Positions 42,677 to 53,107 of a stretch of 64,000 bases of DNA are shown here, piece by piece. Source of the DNA: Apostichopus japonicus (taxonomy: Eukaryota; Echinodermata; Holothuroidea; Aspidochirotida; Stichopodidae); NCBI RefSeq assembly GCF_037975245.1, contig NC_092569.1, positions 6,196,501-6,260,500 of the forward strand, read 5' to 3'. Numbering within the stretch: the first letter of the stretch is position 1; each line of letters starts with the position of its first letter. The translations under genes and the position numbers were made by a program. The notes beneath the pieces are model-generated. The model was not told the origin of the DNA. It saw only the letters and a list, made by a program, of their open reading frames with translations, and did no database searches.

Positions 42677-43262
42677 TTAACACTCATCATCACCACATCT
42701 TTCGATAGTTGCATATTCTGTCCCGTCCTCCAGTACTAAAGGAACACTTCTTCGAGCAGGTATTTTGTGGGATCCATCCGAAGACGTGGAAGACATGGAA
42801 TCCTCCTGGCAGAGAGATGATGGCGCCGCCGGTGTCAAGTTTCCACTTTCTTCATCTTCATCATCATCATCAATTCTCTCGAAGACAATGTCATCATCGT
42901 TACGTTTAGCTTCGTTTTCTCTGATCTCTTCATTGCGCTCTTCGTATGCTGTAACATGTACATTCGCTTCGATTGTGTGTTGTGTTGTATCTTTGAATGA
43001 AGTAGTAACTGAATTTATGTCTCTGTTTTGCGTCACCCTACTTGTCTCTGCAGGCAGGTCTTTGGAAGGCCTTACCGAGCCTTCTGCAAAGCGACCACCG
43101 CCTCCGTTCTGGATGGCACGGCCCGAACCTTTAACAAATCGACTACCGCCTCCTTTCGGGATAGCACGGGTCTGCGTTTTGTTTGACAAGCGATGACCTC
43201 TCTTAGCTTTCGATAGCTGGGATTCTTCGTCTTTGACTTTGTTCGACGATGAACCTCTGTAT
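42677..43262 (-). CDS. Cytoplasmic-tail exon of Sushi receptor, with stop
   Basis: After TTCTACAG (phase 2) the exon encodes 194 residues and a stop at 42677-42679. Features in order: RYRGSSSNKVK basic juxtamembrane end; an imperfect repeat of the GGGSRF..GSGRAI / GGGGRF..GSVRPS kind; Thr/Glu-rich middle; IDDDDEDEESG acidic patch; Ser-rich segment; and DGTEYATIERCGDDEC at the end. The ORF also has a Met upstream of the acceptor, but the splice phase argues against that as the start. Confidence 0.75.
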
Positions 43263-45731
43263 CTGTAGAACGGACAAAGCGATACTTCCATTTATAGAGA
43301 CTGTGACCTTGTAAACACACACATAGCTGTTTGTCTAGAGAAGTAACACTATTATGATATTAGACAAAGGTCTATTTAACGTATTATTAAATAACACCAG
43401 AAGAATAGACAGTTGCTTCATTTTGTGCGGGTAGCCATGTATGACACGGGCTAATGTAATGTTTTCTGTCTATAGGGAAATGCGTCCTGATTAGGCATTG
43501 GATACTACACATAATCTATATGCAAATAACAATAACGACGCATGGCTTGCATCGATAAAGATTATAATAAAGATTAAAAAAAATGGCAAAAGGAAAATTA
43601 GTGAAAATATACACATTTGACTTTTTCAAGCCTGGTCTGCTAAAAATCCGATTCGGTTCGAACGAATACTTGAGGAAAGCATATTTTAAAATTAAAAAAA
43701 AAACCCAATTTCAACACTCTTTGAAAATTTTGATTCATTTTTAAAGGAGTTTGGTCCGTTAAAGACGTCTGGTCCGCTCTCATCAACCCTCATACCCCAC
43801 CTTCCTTCAATCCCTCCCTTTGCTTTGGATATAAATAAAATATACCCCTATATATCGTTAATGAACTTTGTCAATTTAATCCTTTAACTGAAATCTGGTT
43901 CACAGCGTTTTAACGTTTGATAGTGATAGTGTATCTGTGTCTTCGGTAGACTATACCATAAAATCAGTGGCTCAATTGTATTTTACAGATTTCATAAAGG
44001 AAAGAATTGTGTATCCCGCCATTACCATGCCATGCCATAAGTGGGATATTGTCTACTCACCTTAGTATCATACACATAATGCAACAAGTAAGAGTTACAA
44101 TGAAGATAACTAGAAAAAAAGTAACAAGAACAACCAGTACGTAACGAGAATCTGAAATTCAGAAATGAGAGAACATTTCAAGGTTATCAGTCATGATGGA
44201 AGCTTGCAGGATGAGAGCAAATGACATAGATACATATTGTGCATATGAAATAAAGAATTGTAGATACATTAACACAAGTATACTTTGGCCACAGGTAACT
44301 ACTTTGTGATGATATTAGTTTACGTCAAAAAGCTCGAACGATGTGTCGTTCAAACATTCAGGTTGTAATTTTAGTACATAGATTCTCAACTCTACGATTT
44401 TACGGAGAGTTTCGAAACGCAATATAATATATTATATATATATTGCATATATATAGTGCATATATATATTGAATATATATATTGAATATATATATATATA
44501 ATATATATATAATATATATTCAATATATAATATCAAACAAAAGCAAACTTCGAGAAAATAGTTGAAGTTATGGGATAATAAAGTGGAAATTTTGAGCAAA
44601 AAAGCTTAAAATTTCTAATACCCATTTTTTTTATATACAATGAGAGGGGTGGGGGGGGGGAGGACACTGAGTACCACAAGCAAATAAAAAAGACCAGGTT
44701 AGACTTAAAATAAGTAACAAAGCCTCATAAAATTCCTCTGAGTTTGACCGTTCCTCTGGCAGTGGATCAATGTCTAGTTAATCAAGCATTTATATTTCGC
44801 AGTTAAAAAAAATCAGGTACATGACAACTGTTTATTAGTATAAAATGGTGAGAGACTATATGATCAGAGTGTATGATAAAAGGTTAGGACCAATGGTTAC
44901 AATAATAGGCTAACATAAGAGACTATGAACAGAGGATATGATCACAGGATGTGATCAAAGGATATGATTAGAGGATTTGACCGGAGTATGTGGTCAGAGA
45001 ATTTGATTAGAGGATATGCTTATAGAGTTTAATTTTAGGGTAAAGTGAACGTGTAAAGTCAAATGGTGCAATCAGGGAATACGGAAAGAGACTATAAGTA
45101 AATGATATAATCAGAGGATATGATCAGAAGAGGATCTTTAGAGGATATGACGATAGCGCATGATCAGGAATGGATATGCCTAGAGGGTGTGACCATAGGG
45201 GGTCAAGCGAGAGGTAGAGCCAAAGGGTGCAATTTTTGGGATACGATTAGAGGCCCAGAGGATATGATGATAGGTTATGGTGTCAGGGGATACGAGCAAT
45301 GATATAATCAGAGGATATGATCGGAGGATATGACAATAGGGCATGATCAGGAATATGTTCAATGGGTATGTTCAAAGTTTATGACTTAATGGTTAGGGTG
45401 AGTGGTTAGGATCAAGCGACACACTCAGGGGATAAGATGAAAGACTATGGTAAGAGGATATGATCAGTGGACATGTGTATTTTGTTCTCAACTTTGGTAA
45501 CTTGGCTTAACCAACTTTGAAATTAATACTTACCAACTGTACAGATGCCGTCTGGAAGGTCCCATTCCCCATCTTTACAAGTTATTAAAATAACTCCATT
45601 ATCACTAACGGATTTGTGTGCAATGTCACACTCGTACGATACTCTGATCCCCATTCCGCCATTTTGACATGACGAATCTAACACGTGTTCATTTCGTGCG
45701 TGTGGGATGTCAGGATGATTACAGCAGACGG
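42677..45731 (-). CDS. Sushi-domain transmembrane receptor gene, 3' end (three exons)
   Basis: Three minus-strand exons join in phase: 45731-45534, 44151-44061 and 43262-42677. Together they encode 291 residues: one Sushi/CCP domain (about residues 1-66), immediately a hydrophobic helix of about 25 residues, a basic stop-transfer end (CMILRYRG), then a 195-residue cytoplasmic tail. This is the C-terminal part of a type I membrane protein; the signal peptide and any further ectodomain exons must lie at higher coordinates and were not found. The tail has Gly-rich repeats, an acidic stretch and a C-terminal TEYATI motif fitting the ITSM consensus TxYxx(V/I). Sushi domains bind proteins in complement and adhesion receptors. 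Ligand and identity are unknown. Confidence 0.78.
44061..44151 (-). CDS. Transmembrane exon of Sushi receptor
   Basis: This 91-nt exon is phase 1 in and phase 2 out, with acceptor GAATTTCAG and donor GTGAGT. It encodes SRYVLVVLVTFFLVIFIVTL followed by TCCIMCMIL, a single strongly hydrophobic helix with a Cys-rich inner end. Phases fit both neighbours exactly. Confidence 0.8.
44425..44530. repeat. AT microsatellite, palindromic
   Basis: ATATATTGAATATATAT repeats, able to fold on themselves; in the intron between TM and Sushi exons. Confidence 0.85.
44865..45475 (+). repeat. Degenerate AGAGGATATGATCAG repeat
   Basis: More than 20 imperfect copies of GGATATGATCAGA-type words, unit about 15-27 bp, in the TM/Sushi intron of the minus-strand gene. 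Confidence 0.8.
45534..45731 (-). CDS. Sushi/CCP domain exon
   Basis: This 198-nt phase 1-1 exon, reading from 45731 down, has acceptor CTCCTCACTTAG and donor GTAAGT. It encodes CNHPDIPHARNEH, IRVSYECD, ILITCKDGEWDLPDGIC: the Y-x-C, C-x-x-G-x-W and final Cys spacing of a CCP module. Two additional Cys (the second of the CC pair and SSC) may form an additional disulfide. Confidence 0.8.
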
Positions 45732-46905
45732 CTAAGTGAGGAGACGAAACAGACATAGAAGGGTTAGTAGAGACCCTCCACATGCTAGGAGAGGAAACAG
45801 ACATAATAGTAAGAGTTACTCGGGACCCACTACAGACTAAGTGAGGCAAGGGCGTAGGAACCGGGGGGCTGGGGGGGGGGGTGGCACCAGCCTCCCCAGT
45901 GAAAAATATGGAGGGGCGGAAGTATCATTCCGCCACCGCTTCGCAAGTCAGAAAACCCCTTTTCATTTCCAAATGAAAAAAAAACCTCATTTGGAACACC
46001 AAATTGCATCTAAGGCCAGGTGAAAATGCAAAATTATCAACAAAATGGAGTGGGTGGGTTGAAGTGTGCTATATTGCACCAAATTGCATCTGAGGACACC
46101 TGGAAATGCAACAAAAATCCAAAGGGGGGACACCCCCTCCCCTTAGACCCGTCCCCCAGGCCGGCCATCAGTCTTCAGCCCCCCCCCCTTCTCAAAAGTG
46201 TCTTCCTACGCCACTGCAGGCTAAGGGAGGAGAAGAAACAGACATAATAGTAAGAGTTATCCGGGACCCCAGGCTAAGTGAGTAGACGAAACATATAAGG
46301 GTTATTGGAGACCCTCTACAGGCTAGGAGAGGAAACAGACATACTAGTAAGAGTTACTCGGGACCCACTACAGGCTAAGTGAGGAGACGAAACATATAAG
46401 GGTTATTGGAGACCCTCTATAGGCTAGGAGAGGAAACAGACTATAGTAAGAGTTACTCGGGACCCACTACAGGCTATAGAAGAGGAGAAGAAACACACAT
46501 ATAAGGGTTCTTGGAGACCCTCTCTAGGCTAGGAGAGGATACAGACATAATAGTAAGAGTTACTCGGAACCCACTACAGGCTAAGCGAGGAGACGATACA
46601 TATATATAAGGGTTATTGGAGACCCTCTATAGGCCAGGAGAGGAAACAGACTATAGTAAGAGTTACTCGGGACCCACTACAGGCTATAGAAGAGGAGAAG
46701 AAACACACATATAAGGGTTCTTGGAGACCCTCTCTAGGCTAGGAGAGGATACAGACATAATAGTAAGAGTTACTCGGAACCCACTACAGGCTAAGCGAGG
46801 AGACGATACATATATATAAGGGTTATTGGAGACCCTCTACACAGGCTAGGGGTAGAGACGATACAGACCTAATAGTAAAGGTTACTAGGGACCCTCTACC
46901 AGCCT
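45732..46905. repeat. Higher-order tandem array (52/105/210 bp) next to the Sushi exon
   Basis: The basic unit of about 52 bp exists in two forms: AGGCTAAGTGAGGAGACGAA...GGAGACCCTCTAC and AGGCTAGGAGAGGAAACAGA...GGGACCCACTAC. Pairs give a 105-bp period and pairs of pairs a 210-bp period (46441 versus 46651). The array abuts the Sushi exon exactly at its acceptor. Confidence 0.88.
45851..46212. mobile_element. Non-autonomous DNA element (MITE-like) with terminal inverted repeats
   Basis: Ends GGCGTAGGAA and TTCCTACGCC are inverted copies; the interior has long G-run and C-run flanks and a duplicated CACCAAATTGCATCT word. It has no coding capacity. It interrupts the tandem array; flanks CTACAGACTAAGTGAGG and CTGCAGGCTAAGGGAGG may be a long target duplication or just neighbouring array units. 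Confidence 0.7.
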
Positions 46906-48232
46906 TGTCCTGGAGACAATTTTCATTTTATTACAAGCATGTTGGATCAGAGGTCATTGCAGACGGCCTGGGCATGCCCATGCGAAATAGTTTCCGTTCG
47001 AAAGAAATGAAACATGAACGACAATTGATCTTTATCATGCCCTCTGAATTTCTTTGAATGCCCCACTTTTCCATGTTTTTGTGAGATACACCAGAAAACA
47101 AACCTACACTAATTTTAATTGCTGTAAGGTAAGCATTGAAGTTGGACCTTTGCCCAATCCAAGATCACAACAAAGGAGTGATAAAGCAAAGAAAAATAAA
47201 ACAATGTTTTTTCAATTATTGCGTCTACGAAACTACAACGTACTTGCTTCAAGTTCATATTTTGTTTTGCGAATATTTCAGCCATCATCCGTCATGGCAA
47301 ACGAGGAAATGTATGCAAATTGCAACAGGATATTTAGATTCAGTTCCTCATTTTACAGGCCAAATACACACAAGGAAATATGATGATTATAATTTTTTTT
47401 CAAATATTGAAAGTAATATACTGGGATTCGTTCCCAATATCCAACGAAATGGCAAAGCTTATACCTCTTAACTGGTTTTGGGATGGGCTCGTTTTCTCAC
47501 AAACCAAGTACATGTGAGGTAACAGGGAAATCACCAGTGTTGCTTGTTAAATTAAATCTCAATTCTGGAAACTGGATTCCAATATATTGATTTCCATATC
47601 ATCATATTCACGAATATATGCTATTTCTCTCTGACATGAGAGGGGATAAATATTAGCAAGACCAAGTATATCATATCATAGTTCTATATTAAATGATAAG
47701 CTTGTACCAAGCGTTTCTAAATCAGAAAATGTGACAATAATACAATTTAATATTTCAATACGTTTTGACTGGTCACTGTATCTTTAATTAATATCAATCA
47801 ATGTATCAGAGACTTTTTACTTACTGGTCATAGCTGTGTTTTTTTTCTCGAAACACTGTGTTAACTTCACAAATCTTCTGTCGTTCCTCTCAATTCATAA
47901 TCCAACACAATGAAACGTGTTCTGGAACTGTTGCTACACGCGATGTGGTAGTTGAGTAGAAGGGTTATGCAAATGGACAGAAAAATATCAAAAACAATCT
48001 TCGAATAATGTATGTAACGTTATCCACATGGGAAACCACACTGTCTGTTAAAATGACCACACACTAGATCCCTTTGGACAGTATTCTCCGAGTAAGTCTT
48101 AGTCCCAGTGAAGAACACAACTATAATGTGCATTATATGTGTAGTTTATAATATAATAATATAGCAAGTACTACTGGAAGTCTATAAAGAAGCATTTGTT
48201 ACGCGCTAGCAATTATAAGGTAGTTCGCCCAC

Positions 48233-48526
48233 GAGTTTTGATAAATACCCTAAACGTATATATAGTTCCTCGTTGATAGAATGACAATAGATTTTTGTTA
48301 CACGTATAGGTTGCTTAACAATGTACCGTGAACTCCGTTGGTTTAATGGGACAAAAACCTTGTTTATCAATACAATACACAAGTTTTGATAAATACCCTA
48401 AACGTATCTAGTTCCTCGTTGATAGAATGACAATAGATTTTTGTTACACGTATAGGTTGCTTAACAATGTACCGTGAACTCCGTTGGTTTAATGGGATAA
48501 AAACCTTGTTTATCAATGCAATAAAC
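48233..48526 (+). repeat. 148-bp tandem duplication
   Basis: AGTTTTGATAAATACCCTAA at about 48233 recurs at about 48381 with near identity through TTTATCAATNCAATA. Confidence 0.9.
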
Positions 48527-50664
48527 AAGGAAACGAGAATACTAACGTTACGATATCATTAAGAGGAAAAAACACTAAAGTAAAAATCAGTTATACTACA
48601 TATTTTGATAGATTTAGCAAGCCCGAGCGTTTTCAATATTTTGTGAGACTTCATTCTCGTGTACCAAATATTCTATAAAATATTGCCCTATTATCGTCAG
48701 TTATTTATATTTTTTAAGGAAAGTGGCAGCAAAATATCGAATAATGCCTTGCTATATATTTCGCGTTTTTTAGTACACAGTTCTTTAGGTATTGGGAAAT
48801 ATCACCTGTTGCCACTTGTTCCCCTTACAGTAGTATTATTATTATAGCTACTCGGCAATCTAGTTGGGAGAATATAGCTACATCTGTTATTACGCTCGTG
48901 TTCTTTTCATTTCTAGAGCACTTCCATTGGTCCTTGAGATATGTATTTTCTACATTCACATATATCATCACGTAATATTGATATAAACAGGGTTTTGTAT
49001 AAGTAAGGGTACATAATAATCAGTGCCAATGCCACTCTTTTCCCCTACCACTTCCCCAGGTTCGGCTTAGGTACAACAAGAAATAGAGCACACTGGCTTA
49101 AGGAATACAACAATAATAAATTTTGTTTTTGTAACTTTCTTTATAATCGATTAATGATCTTTGAACGTATTGTTTGTATATTAGCCTCACTCACTATCCG
49201 ATAATGAATGTAAAATTTGTGTAATACAACCTGATAACAGAATTGCGCAATATTGAGTTCGTCATTCTGTACAGGGATTAACTACCAGAGCGTGAAGGGA
49301 ACATTTCCCAGTTGTTGTCGGTAACGTTCAACTGTTCTTACGTAGGCCTATACAACACTAAGGTATTAGCAAAACAAACAGTGTGTATGGTTCCTATTTG
49401 GTTCCCGAAAGGAAAGACTATGGAGCCCCTCTTATCGACCATCCACATTTGTGAGGGAGACTGTGGATTACAAAGTCGACAATGGCAATAACGAGGAGCG
49501 TGTCCACCTCTCCACTGAGAAACTTAATCGAATGAAGTGTACTTAAGTGCAAAAAAATGATGGAATATTTTTTGCAACTTAAAAGGCAAATTTAACTACA
49601 AAGAAATTTCAAATGTTGTTCACATATACATGTTTTGTTCTAAATTTGTTTCTCTTTTACAGATCAAATTCTAGACAATTCATTCATTTCCACGACACAC
49701 ATATTACGATCTACATCATGCGGGTGGCGGGATGCACCCTGTTAACATTTTTACCATATGCTATTTTACGCACGTTGGTAGATTAAGGGTATTATCTTGA
49801 GGTAAAAGTTATACAAGTGCGTCGGTTCTAAGTTCCTCAACCAGGCAGTAAAAATCAGTGAATTTTACTCTGTGAATTTAAGCTCTATATACATCGACTG
49901 ACTTGCAAAGTTTCTCGCTCGTTTCATTTGTTAAATGAGGTGCATACCGACTTAAATGGTCTGTAACACATTTAATGATTCATTCACATATTGCAAATTC
50001 ACTTTCTAGCATTTGGACAAGAGTTTGTATTGTATTTGTATTGCACCATACAGTAAAATTGCATTACTCTGTTGTGAAATTTGGCTTCACAATTTAATAT
50101 GCGTGGTTGTTTAAGTTTAAGTCGGTAATATTATAAATATACCAAATGTATAAGTAAACGTAGTGTTTGTATCACGAAGGGATGAACGTTTGATTAATTA
50201 CAATTAAATACTGTTAGCTTTATATATAAATAACGACTTCAGTTGTTGTTTTTACAGAATCGTGGTACCCTATTTTTACATCCATATATACCATTAGTTA
50301 TTAAATCAAATTTCGGATTATTTATAGAACTACTCAAAGCAACTGTCGCAGCTTAAATCTGAAAAACAATTAACCTAGCTTAGTCGTAGAAAAAGTTATC
50401 AAGGCAAAAAAGAGCGACGTCATGATATTAAAATCCTGCCGTCACTCACCCTTCAAAACTTGAGCAATGCTGGCAGTAATCATAATATTCAATATTTCAC
50501 TTTTCTGTTTCGTTGCTTGGTATATAAAATTATCGGTGTTGTAACACACAGGAGTTTAATATATTTAAAGGCATACATCGTCTTAATCTGTCGCATATTA
50601 TGATTTTTATAAATCAACACTGAAAAGCCGATTCGAAGTTATATGCAATGAGAAGGTAAAACAC

Positions 50665-50760
50665 TAAACAACTAGAACGGGATTCGAACAAGTATCCTTG
50701 GTTTCGAATCCCGTTGTAGCTGTAAATTACTTTGCTGTTTTCCATTGTCTATAATTTCCC
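50665..50760. mobile_element. Two SINE ends in inverted orientation
   Basis: AACGGGATTCGAA (50677-50689) and TTCGAATCCCGTT (50703-50715) are inverted copies, each followed outward by the same SINE-like tail. B-box words point toward each other. Confidence 0.55.
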
Positions 50761-50999
50761 AGTTAGTTTTACATTGTCTATAATTTCCCAGTTAGTTTTA
50801 CATTGTTCATTTAATTATATAAATATAAATTACATAGAAACAGAGTTTCTCTTGAGTTCCCTTTCCTGCCGCTTTGTGGGTTGTATCGAATGAAAATCAG
50901 ACGTGATCCTTATAACACAGTGTGCAAGGTACTGGGGTATGTGACGTGCACAGAAATGGCTATGTAGGGATCGCTAACAAATAAGGGCTGAATACTCAC

Positions 51000-51085
51000 A
51001 GTTGGTATGGGCTGGTTTAGTTATCCCGTGGTTACTGTTTCGAATCCCAATCTAGCCGTACATTTCTTGGCTCCCAAACTATGAG
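51000..51085 (+). mobile_element. SINE fragment
   Basis: GTTTCGAATCCCAATCTAGC + CGTACATTTCTTGGCTCCC matches the other copies; upstream GGCTGGTTTAGTTATCC may be a worn A box. Confidence 0.55.
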
Positions 51086-52926
51086 GATGTGACAGGGAAA
51101 TATTTTGTACCCAACCATTCTTAGCTCTGGTCGGGTGTATTTGTAAATATCTCTAGAGATTGCGTCACGGCATTTTATTGTGACAAAGCAATTGATGATA
51201 CAGCTAGCACCTCACCATGCTTGGAAGCATCGTAATGAGTTGACATATTTATCTAACTCTTATTGTCAAACACATGGAGAAGTTCTAATTATGTTTACGT
51301 GATAGGTGATAACATAACATGAGCTGCCCTCTAGAGTCAAAATCAGACTACTTTCTACTTGATATTATCATCAATTGGAATATTACGTTTCATTATTGTT
51401 TGATAACATAGCTGGAAGTGGAAAATCGGAATGGGCGAAGACTGGTAGACTCAATGTAGCCTTTAAACTTTTATGAAAGATGAATAGCGTACAACGGACA
51501 AATTGTAGAACTATTAGAATCAAACTGAACTTTATTCTTTTTTGAGGCGATCATAATATATTTATACCATGTCAAACTGGCTAGCAGCTATATCTAATGT
51601 GCTCTTCACCAGAAGCTAAAACTATACGTTATAGTTTGGTTTTACGGTGTGGGTTGTTCTCAAGAGTTGAATAATATTAGGAGTCCTAATTCAAGTTATT
51701 GGTTAAGGAAGTTTTCAATCAAAACATCCTTGAGCAAACCATCAATGAGTTATGTGGTATTCGATTATCTGTTTTGTTCTAACATTGTACGTTCAAATGA
51801 ACACAGAGCAATCTAACTCTACAAGGAGATTATAGTTCAATTATGATTATGGTAGGTATTGTTTTGTTTTTTTGTCTTTAACAGACGAGGTACTTGGTCA
51901 CTTCTAATCCTCTACTATTATGCTTAAACCTCCTGTATCTAGAGAATTATCTCGTCATCGTCTTTGATTCTAACAATCATGAAACTATATTTTCAAACAC
52001 TTTTTTTCAGATCGTGCTGGCTTTAAGAGGAAGAAAAATGCAAAAACAAAATATATTTAATAAATAAATGAATAATAGAGGATAATACATACACCGCACT
52101 TTTAATATGTTAAGTTCATAATTACAGATTAATCTTTTTCTTGATTGGTGTGCTTAATTTGATGTTAGTGCAAAGAGAAAAAAAAAAAATTTCTGGTACG
52201 AAACCACGAATGCTTTCATAACAATAATATCGGCCATAAAAATATAGTTATTTACTTCATTGGTTATGTTGGCTGTTTGATTTGAACCTATTTTGTTGGA
52301 TCGTTTCTTTGTGAAGCATTACATATGAAGTTTGAGGTATTTAGCATAAAACGGCAATTATAACTAACAAATAGTAAAACTACAAAAATACAAATTCACA
52401 TAACACAGGTTATGAAATGACATTAGAAAGCTTCAATTTATTAATTTAACAAAGCCCGTTTAATTCTTGGTGGCGACTTAACACTGTATTTTGACTTTGA
52501 CCTTCGCCATCTTGGATATATTGTTTCAGTATATTGTTTAAGTCCTATTTTTACCTACAAGGCTTTGTGTCAACATGTGTCCCATTTTCACATTCAATAA
52601 TCATAAACCCATTGGAAACCCAAGGTTATCAATTACCAAATGGTTTGTAGTGACCTTTTCCTTAAATACTATATGAAGTTTCCTGCAAGGAATATACCAT
52701 GATATAATCCCATGATCCAGCTTCAGTGAAAATCTTTATACTTTTTAAACCGTACGATTTCTTCATTTCAACATCCGTGTTGGAAATTCTACCGAAGTCG
52801 GTAAGTAACTTTCATCAGCAAAATATAATGTGTAATATGAGAAGTAACATGATGGTTAACACTGATGCCAATTGTCTGTTAGATGGCCGGTATTGTTTAC
52901 TGTACATATTTGAGATAATATTTCAG

Positions 52927-53107
52927 TATACATCTACTGTAACTTTGCTTTATGAATTCATTATCTGGCTCGCCTTTGGAAGAAGAAAGCAAGTTATCAC
53001 TGACTAACGTTTTTCACTCCATCATCACGATGATCTCCAGTTTTATTCAAGTTTTTCTAGTCTTGCTTTTCATTTGGACAACTGGCTGTCTCCGTTCAAA
53101 TCGAGCG
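52927..53107 (+). CDS. Signal-peptide exon of fibrinogen-related gene
   Basis: The ATG at 53030 (A at -3) starts a 26-residue segment, MISSFIQVFLVLLFIWTTGC then LRSNRA, a good secretion signal. It ends at GCG|GTAAGT in phase 0. An AG at 52925-52926 could be the acceptor of this exon, with a 5' UTR exon ending at the GTAAGT at 52801. An in-frame ATG at 52952 is possible but has a poor context and would bury the signal peptide. Confidence 0.65.

Larger units (their letters stand above)
46906..53029. other. Intergenic or upstream intron, no gene supported
   Basis: AT-rich. Holds a 148-bp duplication (48233-48526), SINE pieces (50665-50760, 51000-51085) and a 29-bp doublet near 50746-50805. The upstream exons of the minus-strand Sushi gene may lie here but were not identified. 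Confidence 0.5.

Noticed and set aside
45841-46247. Plus-strand ORFs over the G-rich element
   Set aside because: They lie entirely in the inverted-repeat element and array and show no protein features.
47054-47471. Two overlapping plus ORFs of about 110 codons
   Set aside because: No recognisable domain, no conserved motif and no splice partner.
50450-50483. Possible first exon of the minus-strand Sushi gene (MITASIAQVLK then GGTGAGT donor)
   Set aside because: The phase fits the Sushi exon and the donor is strong, but the peptide is not a convincing signal sequence and the exon is tiny, so evidence is too weak.
52726-52800. Coding first exon for the fibrinogen-related gene before the GTAAGT at 52801
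   Set aside because: No usable ATG in frame; at most a 5' UTR exon.
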